From positions 1 through 36,107 of the forward strand of contig JAFYSK010000062.1 of NCBI GenBank assembly GCA_017559385.1: DNA of 36,107 bases, written 5' to 3'. The translations under genes were made by a program, and so were the position numbers. Source of the stretch: Paludibacteraceae bacterium. Its GTDB lineage: Bacteria > Bacteroidota > Bacteroidia > Bacteroidales > Paludibacteraceae. The first letter of the stretch is position 1; each line of letters begins with the position of its first letter. Shown one piece after another: positions 1-7,197 of this stretch. The notes under the pieces were generated by a model that was not told the DNA's origin, searched no databases, and worked only from the letters and a program-made list of their open reading frames with translations.

Positions 1-564
1 ATGACCAATGCCATTATTCATGCAGATTTTATGCTGAATGGTATCCTCAAAATAGAAAAGACGGATGATGCATTTATATTCACCAACCCAGGATTGCTTA
101 AACTGCCGATAGAACAAATCTATGCAGGTGGCGAAAGCAAAGCTCGTAATCAACGCATACAAAATATGTTGCGCATGATTGGTTATGGTGAAAATATTGG
201 TTCAGGCTTTCCACTTATCTTGAGTGCTTGGAATGAAAAGCATTGGATTAAACCTGAACTGATAGAACAAACCGAATTATTACAAGTTAAACTACGTCTA
301 ACTATTGTTGATAACACCGCTAATAAATCTGAAGAAGACAACACTAGTGAAGAGAAAACTAGGAAGAAAACTAGGGAGAAAACTAGGGAGAAAGTTTTGA
401 ACTTAATCAAACAAGACCCTCAAATCACTATTGTACAAATAGCTGCAAAATTGGATATTTCTCCTAAAGGCGTAGAATGGCAACTATCTAAATTAAAAAC
501 TGATGGTATTATCCACCGAGTAGGAGCAGATAATGGAGGATATTGGGAAATTGTCCAACAATAA
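1..564 (+). CDS. AlbA/RecG-like ATP-binding transcriptional regulator, 3' part (5' end outside window)
   Basis: The visible 187 residues begin inside a protein. The opening MTNAIIHADF matches the N-box (ALxNAxxHRDY) of the HATPase_c_4 domain found in AlbA_2/RecG-like putative DNA-binding proteins, so the ATG at base 1 is probably an internal Met and the AlbA_2 domain lies upstream. The sequence continues with the family's usual 'N.G.L', 'NQRIQNMLRMIGYGENIGSG' and a sheet-rich end (about residues 1-100). A charged linker with three 4-residue repeats follows (KTRK KTRE KTRE, about residues 119-130). A C-terminal winged-helix domain (about 131-187) contains a clear helix-turn-helix, ITIVQIAAKLDISPKGVEWQLSKL. 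Proteins of this kind are predicted regulators, often mobile or variable between strains; ligand and targets are unknown. The next gene starts 30 bases downstream without its own visible promoter. Confidence 0.75.
   Translation: MTNAIIHADFMLNGILKIEKTDDAFIFTNPGLLKLPIEQIYAGGESKARNQRIQNMLRMIGYGENIGSGFPLILSAWNEKHWIKPELIEQTELLQVKLRLTIVDNTANKSEEDNTSEEKTRKKTREKTREKVLNLIKQDPQITIVQIAAKLDISPKGVEWQLSKLKTDGIIHRVGADNGGYWEIVQQ
355..390 (+). repeat. three tandem 12-bp units inside a coding region
   Basis: Units at 355-366, 367-378 and 379-390 read AAAACTAGGAAG, AAAACTAGGGAG and AAAACTAGGGAG. They encode the KTRK/KTRE linker just before the winged-helix domain. The period is a multiple of three, so gain or loss of a unit would change linker length without shifting frame. 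Confidence 0.9.
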
Positions 565-594
565 TTTTTTCACGTTATACCATAAGAAAACACT

Positions 595-2295
595 ATGCGT
601 CTGAAATTACTTCTCTGCATTCTATGCATTAGCAGTTTGGCAATGGCTGAACAAATCATTCGTGTATCACAGATCGGTTATCTGCCCGAAGCGAAGAAAT
701 TCGCGATTATCATGACGGGTGATAGTGGTCGTTGGGAATATACTCGTTACGACTTCTCCGACCTCAAAGAGGAGGGTTGGCATCAATTGAAGATAGGCGA
801 AGCCGTTTCCGATAGTTTCCTCATTAGCAAGCACGTATATGACGGTTTGGCAGATTTCCCGCTGAACTATATGCGCCAACAGCGTTGCGGTTGGAATCCT
901 TTTACTGGCGATAGTTGCCACCAAAAAGATGGATATATCATTTACCACCCTACCAAGACGGGACAACACATTGATGTAAGAGGCGGTTGGCATGACGCTA
1001 GTGACTGCTTGCAATACGCCACAACAACGGCCAATGCCATCTACCAGATGATGTTAGCTTACGAGCAATATCCCGAGCTATTTGGAGATGCCTACCAAAC
1101 CGATGGTACGCCAGGTGCGAACGGAATTCCTGATATTGTGGATGAGATTCGTTGGGGCTTGGATTGGTTAGACCGTATGAATCCCGAACCTGGCGAGTTC
1201 TACAATCAACTGGCCGACGACCGCGACCATATCGGTATGCGTTTTCCTAAAGACGACCAAGCTGATTATGGTTGGGGTGTGAATAATGGTCGTCCCGTAT
1301 ATTTCGTGACAGGCGAACCACAAGTGCAAGGTCAGGGTATGAATATCTCTACAGGTACTTCTTCTATCGTAGGTAAGTACGCATCTTGTTTTGCTTTGGG
1401 TAGCAAGATCTTGGCACCATACTACCCTGAACTGGCAGCGCAAATTGGTAAGAAAGCAGAGGATGCTTACCAGTTGGGCGTTCGTAAACCGGGTTTTAGT
1501 CAAACAGCGTCTGTTCGTTCGCCTTATATCTATGAAGAGACCAACTGGGTGGATGACATGGAATTAGGTGCTTATGAACTATACCGCCAAACGAATGACA
1601 AATCCTATCTCAAAGCAGCAGTATCCTACGGCCACCAAGAGCCTACTACGCCTTGGATGGGAAGCGATACGGCTCGCCATTACCAATGGTATCCTTTTAT
1701 GAATATCGGGCACTATCGTTTGGCTAGTGAGGCTAAGAATCGTTCTCGGGAGGAGTTTGTTGCCTATTTGAAAAGGGGTATTGATACGGTCTATCAGCGT
1801 GCCATTCATGGGGAACCTGTGCAGCAAGCTTTCTTGTATGGCGTACCATCAATCTGGTGCTCCAATAACCTCACTACGGCTATGCTGACCCAATGTATCT
1901 TGTATCGTCAATTGACTAATGACTCTACCTATATTGATATGGAATCGTCGTTGCGCGATTGGCTGCTAGGGTGTAACCCATGGGGTGTATGTATGATCGT
2001 GGAATTGCCTGGAGCCAAGTGCTATCCTACTCAGCCTCACTCGTTTATGATTAGCGAGAAGATTGGTAATACAACCGGTGGATTGGTGGATGGTCCCGTG
2101 TATCAAGGCATCTTCAATAGTCTGCGTGGCGTGAACATGGAAGGTGGTATCAATTATATGCGCTATCAACCCAATGTGATGGTGTATCATGATTCCACGA
2201 ATGACTATTCCACCAACGAGCCTACGATGGATGGTACAGCGTGTTTGATCTTCCCATTTGCGGCATACGAAGCAGAAGCGAACTCTGGCAACTAA
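595..2295 (+). CDS. secreted glycoside hydrolase family 9 (endoglucanase-type glycanase)
   Basis: A 566-residue protein with a signal peptide (about residues 1-18, ending SLAMA). Residues 24-80 are a short form of the N-terminal Ig-like domain (VSQIGYLPEAKKFAII... through DSFLISKHVYD). The (alpha/alpha)6 GH9 catalytic domain follows. It shows the Asp pair of the nucleophilic-water site in GGWHDASD (D134, D137), the family motif PGANGIPDIVDEIRWGLDW, DWLLGCNPWG, a PHS histidine motif, and the catalytic acid region NDYSTNEP (E542). GH9 enzymes cut beta-1,4-glucans such as cellulose or mixed-linkage glucan. There is no lipobox, no T9SS sorting domain and no carbohydrate-binding module, so periplasmic or freely secreted location is inferred. 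The ATG at 595 is the only start giving a complete signal peptide. No promoter is visible in the 30-base gap upstream. Confidence 0.9.
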   Translation: MRLKLLLCILCISSLAMAEQIIRVSQIGYLPEAKKFAIIMTGDSGRWEYTRYDFSDLKEEGWHQLKIGEAVSDSFLISKHVYDGLADFPLNYMRQQRCGWNPFTGDSCHQKDGYIIYHPTKTGQHIDVRGGWHDASDCLQYATTTANAIYQMMLAYEQYPELFGDAYQTDGTPGANGIPDIVDEIRWGLDWLDRMNPEPGEFYNQLADDRDHIGMRFPKDDQADYGWGVNNGRPVYFVTGEPQVQGQGMNISTGTSSIVGKYASCFALGSKILAPYYPELAAQIGKKAEDAYQLGVRKPGFSQTASVRSPYIYEETNWVDDMELGAYELYRQTNDKSYLKAAVSYGHQEPTTPWMGSDTARHYQWYPFMNIGHYRLASEAKNRSREEFVAYLKRGIDTVYQRAIHGEPVQQAFLYGVPSIWCSNNLTTAMLTQCILYRQLTNDSTYIDMESSLRDWLLGCNPWGVCMIVELPGAKCYPTQPHSFMISEKIGNTTGGLVDGPVYQGIFNSLRGVNMEGGINYMRYQPNVMVYHDSTNDYSTNEPTMDGTACLIFPFAAYEAEANSGN

Positions 2296-2331
2296 GATAT
2301 TCTAGAAAAAATCATCAAATATATAATATAT

Positions 2332-2360
2332 AATAAGAGGTGCTTAACACATCTCTTATT
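2332..2360 (+). terminator. hairpin downstream of the GH9 gene
   Basis: An 11-bp stem (2332-2342 with 2350-2360, one G-T pair) with a 7-base loop is followed by GTTTTCT. The U-tract is weak, so it is a probable rather than certain rho-independent terminator. Confidence 0.5.
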
Positions 2361-2411
2361 GTTTTCTAGCCTCTAAACTAAAAAATTTGCAAATGTGCTT
2401 ATTTTTTTGTA

Positions 2412-2456
2412 CTTCGAGGACACCCTACCCTCGAAGCTACAGTAAAAAAATGTAGC
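2412..2456. other. two adjacent inverted repeats upstream of the uvrA promoter
   Basis: CTTCGAGG (2412-2419) pairs with CCTCGAAG (2429-2436) around a 9-base loop. GCTACA (2436-2441) pairs with TGTAGC (2451-2456) around an A-rich loop. Neither is followed by a good U-run on the + strand. They lie between the GH9 terminator and the uvrA promoter; the role is unknown. Confidence 0.5.
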
Positions 2457-2480
2457 CTATGGCAACAAAAACGAGTTTTT

Positions 2481-2512
2481 CTTGCACATATACATTTTTT
2501 TTTGTACCTTTG
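2481..2512 (+). promoter_or_regulatory. Bacteroidetes-type promoter of uvrA
   Basis: The -33 element is CTTG (2481-2484), followed by exactly 20 nt and the -7 element TACCTTTG (2505-2512). A run of nine T precedes the -7 element. Predicted transcription starts near 2519, leaving a leader of only about 15 bases before the uvrA ATG at 2534. Confidence 0.85.
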
Positions 2513-2533
2513 CAGCGCAAAGGTATCGGCACT

Positions 2534-5290
2534 ATGGCAAACAAAGGCAACGACATACTCATCACGGGCGCACGCGTACATAATCTAAAGAATGTAGACG
2601 TGCGTATTCCACGAGATCAACTTGTGGTAATTACTGGTCTGTCGGGTAGCGGCAAATCATCCCTTGCCTTTGATACTATCTTTGCCGAAGGACAACGCCG
2701 CTATATGGAGACTTTCTCCTCTTATGCACGAGGATATATTGGTACTATGCAACGCCCAGATGTGGACAAGATCACCGGTCTCTCGCCTGTTATTAGCATA
2801 GATCAAAAGACTACATCTCGTAATCCTCGTTCTACAGTTGGAACGGTCACAGAAGTGTATGATTTTCTGCGACTCCTCTTTGCTCGTGCAGCTGATGCAT
2901 ACTCTTATGCCACTAGCGAGAAGATGGTGCAATATACAGATGACCAAATACTGGATCTTATTCTCCGTGAGTATGCAGGACAAAAAGTGCTGATTCTTGC
3001 TCCTATGGTCAACAACCGCAAGGGTCACTACAAAGAGCTCTTTGAGACCATTCGTCGCAAAGGATTCTTGCATGTGCGTGTAGATGGCGAGGTGCAAGAG
3101 ATATACTCGGGCATGAAGTTGGACCGTTATAAGAACCACACTATTGAAGCAGTTGTCGATCGCCTCAAATTAAAGCAGCCTACCCCCGACCCCTCCCTAA
3201 AGGGAAGGGAGAACATCCCAGAAGAAGACTTAAAACGTCTTCGTGCATCTGTAGATCAAGCCATGCGTATGGGCGATGGAGTTATGGCCATTTGTGCGCA
3301 CAGCGCACAGGCGATAAGGCGAGAAGGCGAAAAGGCTATAGGCGATGGGATACGCTATTTCTCTAGACATCTTATGTGTCCAACTACGGGTATGAGTTAT
3401 GCCGAACCTGCGCCACATACATTCTCGTTCAACTCACCACAGGGTTGGTGCCCTACATGTAGGGGATTAGGAAAGGTGAAAGGCGAAAGGTTAGAGGTGA
3501 AAGACGATGAGGAACTAGATAATATCATCAAAGATGATGAGAACTGGTACACACGCATGTTGGAGTATGTACAACAGCCTGAGGATGAAAAGGATGAGAA
3601 AGAAGAGACATGGTGCGAGTGTCCTGCATGTAAGGGTCAGCGTCTTAGTCGTGAAGCCTTGAGTTTCCGTATTGCGGATAAGAATATTGCCGAATTATCG
3701 GCGATGGATATCACTGAACTGCGCGCCTGGCTAATGAATATACCCGCCAAGCTCAGCAACAAGCAACGCGCGATAGCAGAACCGATCATCAAAGAAATTA
3801 TCTCCCGTTTGGGCTTTATGCTCAGTGTGGGACTATCCTACTTATCCCTATCTCGCTCATCTGATAGTCTGTCGGGTGGTGAGAACCAACGTATACGATT
3901 GGCTACACAGGTGGGTAGTAAGTTGGTGAATGTACTCTATATTTTGGACGAGCCAAGCATTGGTTTGCATCAGCGAGATAATCAACGCCTCATTGATTCA
4001 CTCAAACAACTGCGAGACATGGGCAACTCCGTGATCGTGGTAGAACACGACGAGGATATGATGCGTCAGGCAGATTATATCATCGACATAGGTCCAAAGG
4101 CAGGTAGATTGGGTGGCCATATTGTCTTTAGCGGTACACCAGCAGAACTGCTGAAAGCAGACACGATGACCGCCAAATATCTGAGAGGGGAACTCTCTGC
4201 TACGTTGCCGCATGTTCAACATAGTTCATCAGTGGTTCAAAATGGTTCAACATTGCACAACGATGAACGCGAAGCATTGAACAATATTGAACAGGCTGCA
4301 GAGCAGGCGTTGAACACACTCGTGTTGCGCGGGTGTCGTGGAAACAATCTCAAGGGGGTAGATGTAAGTTTTCCATTGGGACAGATGATTGCTGTGACAG
4401 GTGTGAGTGGTAGTGGTAAATCTACCCTCGTCAACCAAACGCTCTACCCTATTTTGAGTCAGCACTTCTACCGCAGCTTACAAGCGCCATTGGCATATGA
4501 AAGTATAGAGGGTATTGAGCATATTGACAAGGTGATTGGCGTGGATCAGTCACCTATTGGTCGTACACCACGCAGCAATCCAGCGACCTATACAGGTGTA
4601 TTTACGGACATCCGCAACCTCTTTGCACAACTGCCAGAGAGTAAGATTCGTTCGTGGAAAGCAGGCCGTTTCTCCTTTAATAATTCGGGTGGAAGATGCG
4701 AAGAGTGTAGCGGAAATGGCTATAAGACTATCCACATGAACTTCTTGCCAAATGTATATGTACCTTGCGAGGTATGTGACGGACAACGCTACAATCGCGA
4801 GACATTGGAGGCACGTTTTAAAGGAAAGTCAATAGGTGATGTACTAGACATGACTATCAATCAGGCGGTAGAGTTTTTTGAGAGTCAACCTAATATATTA
4901 AAGAAAATCAAGACATTGCAAGATGTTGGATTAGGCTATATCAAACTAGGACAGTCGTCCACCACATTGTCGGGCGGTGAGAGTCAGCGAGTGAAACTAG
5001 CCACAGAATTGGCTCGTCCTAGTACAGGAAGAACATTATACATATTAGATGAACCAACCACAGGTCTTCACTTTGAGGATGTCCGTGTACTGATGGGTGT
5101 GCTTAGACAATTGGTGGACAAAGGTAATACAGTCATTATCATTGAGCACAATCCTGATGTAATCCGTTCGTGTGATCATATCATAGATATGGGACCAGAC
5201 GGAGGTCGCGATGGTGGCACAGTAGTTGCCACCGGCAACATAGAGGAGATCCGCAATCATCCTAATAGCATTACTGGTAAGTTCATCTAG
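2534..5290 (+). CDS. uvrA: excinuclease ABC subunit A (UvrA), DNA damage recognition ATPase
   Basis: A 918-residue protein of normal UvrA length. UvrA dimers find bulky DNA lesions and load UvrB for nucleotide excision repair. Two ABC ATPase modules are visible, with Walker A motifs GLSGSGKSS (residues 35-43) and GVSGSGKST, signatures LSGGENQR and LSGGESQR, and Walker B/D-loop ILDEPSIGLH and ILDEPTTGLH. Zinc-binding clusters are present (CPTC; CECPAC; CEEC...CEVC), but the first half-site reads CPTT where most UvrA proteins have CPxC. The open frame extends upstream to 2459, but that part runs through the promoter, so the ATG at 2534 (MANKGNDILITGARVHNLKN) is the start. Several surface loops are encoded by repeat-like DNA (see the repeat entry and findings). 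It heads a probable operon with the antiporter (24-base gap) and the nuclease gene. Confidence 0.97.
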   Translation: MANKGNDILITGARVHNLKNVDVRIPRDQLVVITGLSGSGKSSLAFDTIFAEGQRRYMETFSSYARGYIGTMQRPDVDKITGLSPVISIDQKTTSRNPRSTVGTVTEVYDFLRLLFARAADAYSYATSEKMVQYTDDQILDLILREYAGQKVLILAPMVNNRKGHYKELFETIRRKGFLHVRVDGEVQEIYSGMKLDRYKNHTIEAVVDRLKLKQPTPDPSLKGRENIPEEDLKRLRASVDQAMRMGDGVMAICAHSAQAIRREGEKAIGDGIRYFSRHLMCPTTGMSYAEPAPHTFSFNSPQGWCPTCRGLGKVKGERLEVKDDEELDNIIKDDENWYTRMLEYVQQPEDEKDEKEETWCECPACKGQRLSREALSFRIADKNIAELSAMDITELRAWLMNIPAKLSNKQRAIAEPIIKEIISRLGFMLSVGLSYLSLSRSSDSLSGGENQRIRLATQVGSKLVNVLYILDEPSIGLHQRDNQRLIDSLKQLRDMGNSVIVVEHDEDMMRQADYIIDIGPKAGRLGGHIVFSGTPAELLKADTMTAKYLRGELSATLPHVQHSSSVVQNGSTLHNDEREALNNIEQAAEQALNTLVLRGCRGNNLKGVDVSFPLGQMIAVTGVSGSGKSTLVNQTLYPILSQHFYRSLQAPLAYESIEGIEHIDKVIGVDQSPIGRTPRSNPATYTGVFTDIRNLFAQLPESKIRSWKAGRFSFNNSGGRCEECSGNGYKTIHMNFLPNVYVPCEVCDGQRYNRETLEARFKGKSIGDVLDMTINQAVEFFESQPNILKKIKTLQDVGLGYIKLGQSSTTLSGGESQRVKLATELARPSTGRTLYILDEPTTGLHFEDVRVLMGVLRQLVDKGNTVIIIEHNPDVIRSCDHIIDMGPDGGRDGGTVVATGNIEEIRNHPNSITGKFI
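3176..3213. repeat. dispersed-repeat-like GC-rich palindromic segment inside uvrA
   Basis: A CCCCCGACCCCTCCCT core followed by AAAGGGAAGGGAG forms an imperfect inverted repeat. It is read in frame as QPTPDPSLKGREN (about residues 215-227), at the end of the UvrB-binding region. C-rich/G-rich segments of this form occur as intergenic repeats in Bacteroidota; that comparison is from memory, not from a search. Confidence 0.55.
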
Positions 5291-5314
5291 ACACACATAA
5301 TAAACTAATATACC

Positions 5315-7177
5315 ATGTCTCCATTACTAACGATCGTATTAATCATAGGTATTATTCTATTCATACCATTACTATGCCGAACTATTCACGTCCCTAGCAT
5401 AGTGGGTTTTATATTGGCAGGCATGATAATAGGTCCATCTGTTTTGGGATGGGTGGGCAATAGCTATACGATCAACACGTTAGGTAAGATTGGTATGTTG
5501 TACATCATGTTCCAGTCTGGTAGTGAGATTGACATGAATGATTTCCGCCAATTAAAATATCATGCTATCATATCGGGTATCCTGACATTCTTTATTCCGT
5601 TGATATTGGGTTTGATCACTAGCCATTGGATACTAGGCATGAACTGGACTACAAGCGTACTGCTAGCCTCGATGTATGGTAGTCATACCCTGATGACCTA
5701 CCCTATTGTTAGTCGTTATGGTATTCAAAAGAATAAAGCAGTCAATATCACTATAGGAGCCACCATGTGGGCTATCACACTATCCCTGATTGTTCTAGCG
5801 GTAGTGGAAGGATATATTGGGGAATCACATAGTAGTTTTGACTACATGATTAGGTTTGCACTATTAGCGGTCTTTTTGGTGACTGTGCTGTGGTTATTCC
5901 CATGGTTTACTCGTATATTCTTCAAGCGCTATCGCGATCCTATCTCTGGTTATGCAATCGTGATGCTTATGCTAGTTAGTGCAGCACTATTGGCGGAGAT
6001 TGCAGGTCTAGAGGGCATATTAGGTGCATTCTTATGCGGTGTGTCGCTCAATCGCCTCTTGCCTAATCGTTCGCCATTGGCTGGCAGACTAACTTTCGTA
6101 GGTAATAGTATATTTGTGCCGTTGTTCCTAATCAGCGTGGGCTTGATTATTGAAGTAGAGGCTTTCTGGAGCGGATGGAGAACTATCATCATAGCGGCAG
6201 TAATGATTGGAACCAAACTTATTGGTAAGAGTATTGCAGCGTGGATAGGACAATGGTTGTTCCGCTTTAGTGGAATGGAACGCCGCTTGATATTTGGTCT
6301 CACGCAGGCCTCTGCAGCGGGCACTTTGGCCATTGCCACTATTGGTTATGAGTTAGGCATTTTCTCATCCGAGATCCTTAACGCATCTGTATTGATGATT
6401 CTAGTGCTTTGTACAGCAGCTAGTTTCATTACTGAGCACGCCGCTAAGCTAATAGCACTACAAGAAAAAGCACAATTAGTCAGCGATCACGAAGATGACT
6501 ATTGGTTACTGACATCTGTGGGTAAGGACTTGCGCCCTACGCTACGTGAGATAGGTGAGATGGCATCTCTAGACAATATTGAGATCAAACAATCAACAGA
6601 CTGGCAAGATGTGTCAAGTATGGTAGAACATACTAGTAAATCAGTGATTGTGTATCACGAAGCTCAACCTATCAATACGATTAATCGACTAGTGGTAGCA
6701 GTACCTCGTTACGCAGAAAAAGAACGAGACTTTATTACATGCTTTGGTTTGGTACGCCGTTTGGCTAGTGAGTTGGGTGCAAAAGTGATTTTCTACTCAC
6801 ATCCTGACACACAGACCGCATTGCAAGCCATGTGCCGACGCCCAGGTAAATATTTGTTGGCGTCCTTCCGAACAATGGACGGATGGGAAGAGATTGACAT
6901 TCTATCACAGACGATCAAAGATAACGATATGTTAATTCTATTATCATCTCGTAAGTCGACAGCCAGTTACAATCCTCTATTTGAAGAGATACCAACCATG
7001 TTGGAGACACATTTCACCTCCTATAATTCGATGGTAGTATATCCAGAACAGTTGACAGGTGGACCAGATATGGATGTATTGTTGATGGATATTCCTCCAG
7101 CAAGTACAACATGGTCGTTACTAAGTCGCTGCAAGCGATTTGTAAAACGAGTTTTTAGAATAGACGATCCAGCATAA
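5315..7177 (+). CDS. CPA2-family cation/proton antiporter with C-terminal Usp-like domain
   Basis: A 620-residue membrane protein. Residues 1 to about 395 form the Na+/H+ exchanger (KefB/NapA-like) fold with roughly 12 hydrophobic segments, beginning with the family's LLCRTIHVPSIVGFILAGMIIGPSVLG. The conserved TQASAAGTLAIATIGYELG segment lies before the last helices. Residues from about 415 form a soluble cytoplasmic region (YWLLTSVGKDLRPTLREIGEMAS ... RLVVAVPRYAEKERDF) of the universal-stress-protein-like kind that follows many Bacteroidota CPA2 proteins; there is no TrkA-N motif (GxGxxG) there. It likely exchanges Na+ or K+ for H+ across the inner membrane for pH or osmotic control; ion specificity cannot be read from sequence. 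It lies 24 bases after uvrA and 20 bases before the nuclease gene with no promoter between, so it is probably cotranscribed. Confidence 0.85.
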   Translation: MSPLLTIVLIIGIILFIPLLCRTIHVPSIVGFILAGMIIGPSVLGWVGNSYTINTLGKIGMLYIMFQSGSEIDMNDFRQLKYHAIISGILTFFIPLILGLITSHWILGMNWTTSVLLASMYGSHTLMTYPIVSRYGIQKNKAVNITIGATMWAITLSLIVLAVVEGYIGESHSSFDYMIRFALLAVFLVTVLWLFPWFTRIFFKRYRDPISGYAIVMLMLVSAALLAEIAGLEGILGAFLCGVSLNRLLPNRSPLAGRLTFVGNSIFVPLFLISVGLIIEVEAFWSGWRTIIIAAVMIGTKLIGKSIAAWIGQWLFRFSGMERRLIFGLTQASAAGTLAIATIGYELGIFSSEILNASVLMILVLCTAASFITEHAAKLIALQEKAQLVSDHEDDYWLLTSVGKDLRPTLREIGEMASLDNIEIKQSTDWQDVSSMVEHTSKSVIVYHEAQPINTINRLVVAVPRYAEKERDFITCFGLVRRLASELGAKVIFYSHPDTQTALQAMCRRPGKYLLASFRTMDGWEEIDILSQTIKDNDMLILLSSRKSTASYNPLFEEIPTMLETHFTSYNSMVVYPEQLTGGPDMDVLLMDIPPASTTWSLLSRCKRFVKRVFRIDDPA

Positions 7178-7197
7178 ACCATTAACCTACATATATT

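Noticed and set aside
2459-2533. Upstream extension of the uvrA reading frame (25 extra residues).
   Set aside because: It translates the promoter itself; the peptide FFFVPLQRK comes from the T-run and TACCTTTG box, and the same artefact (FFFVPLRSK) appears before ftsK. Transcription should begin after it.
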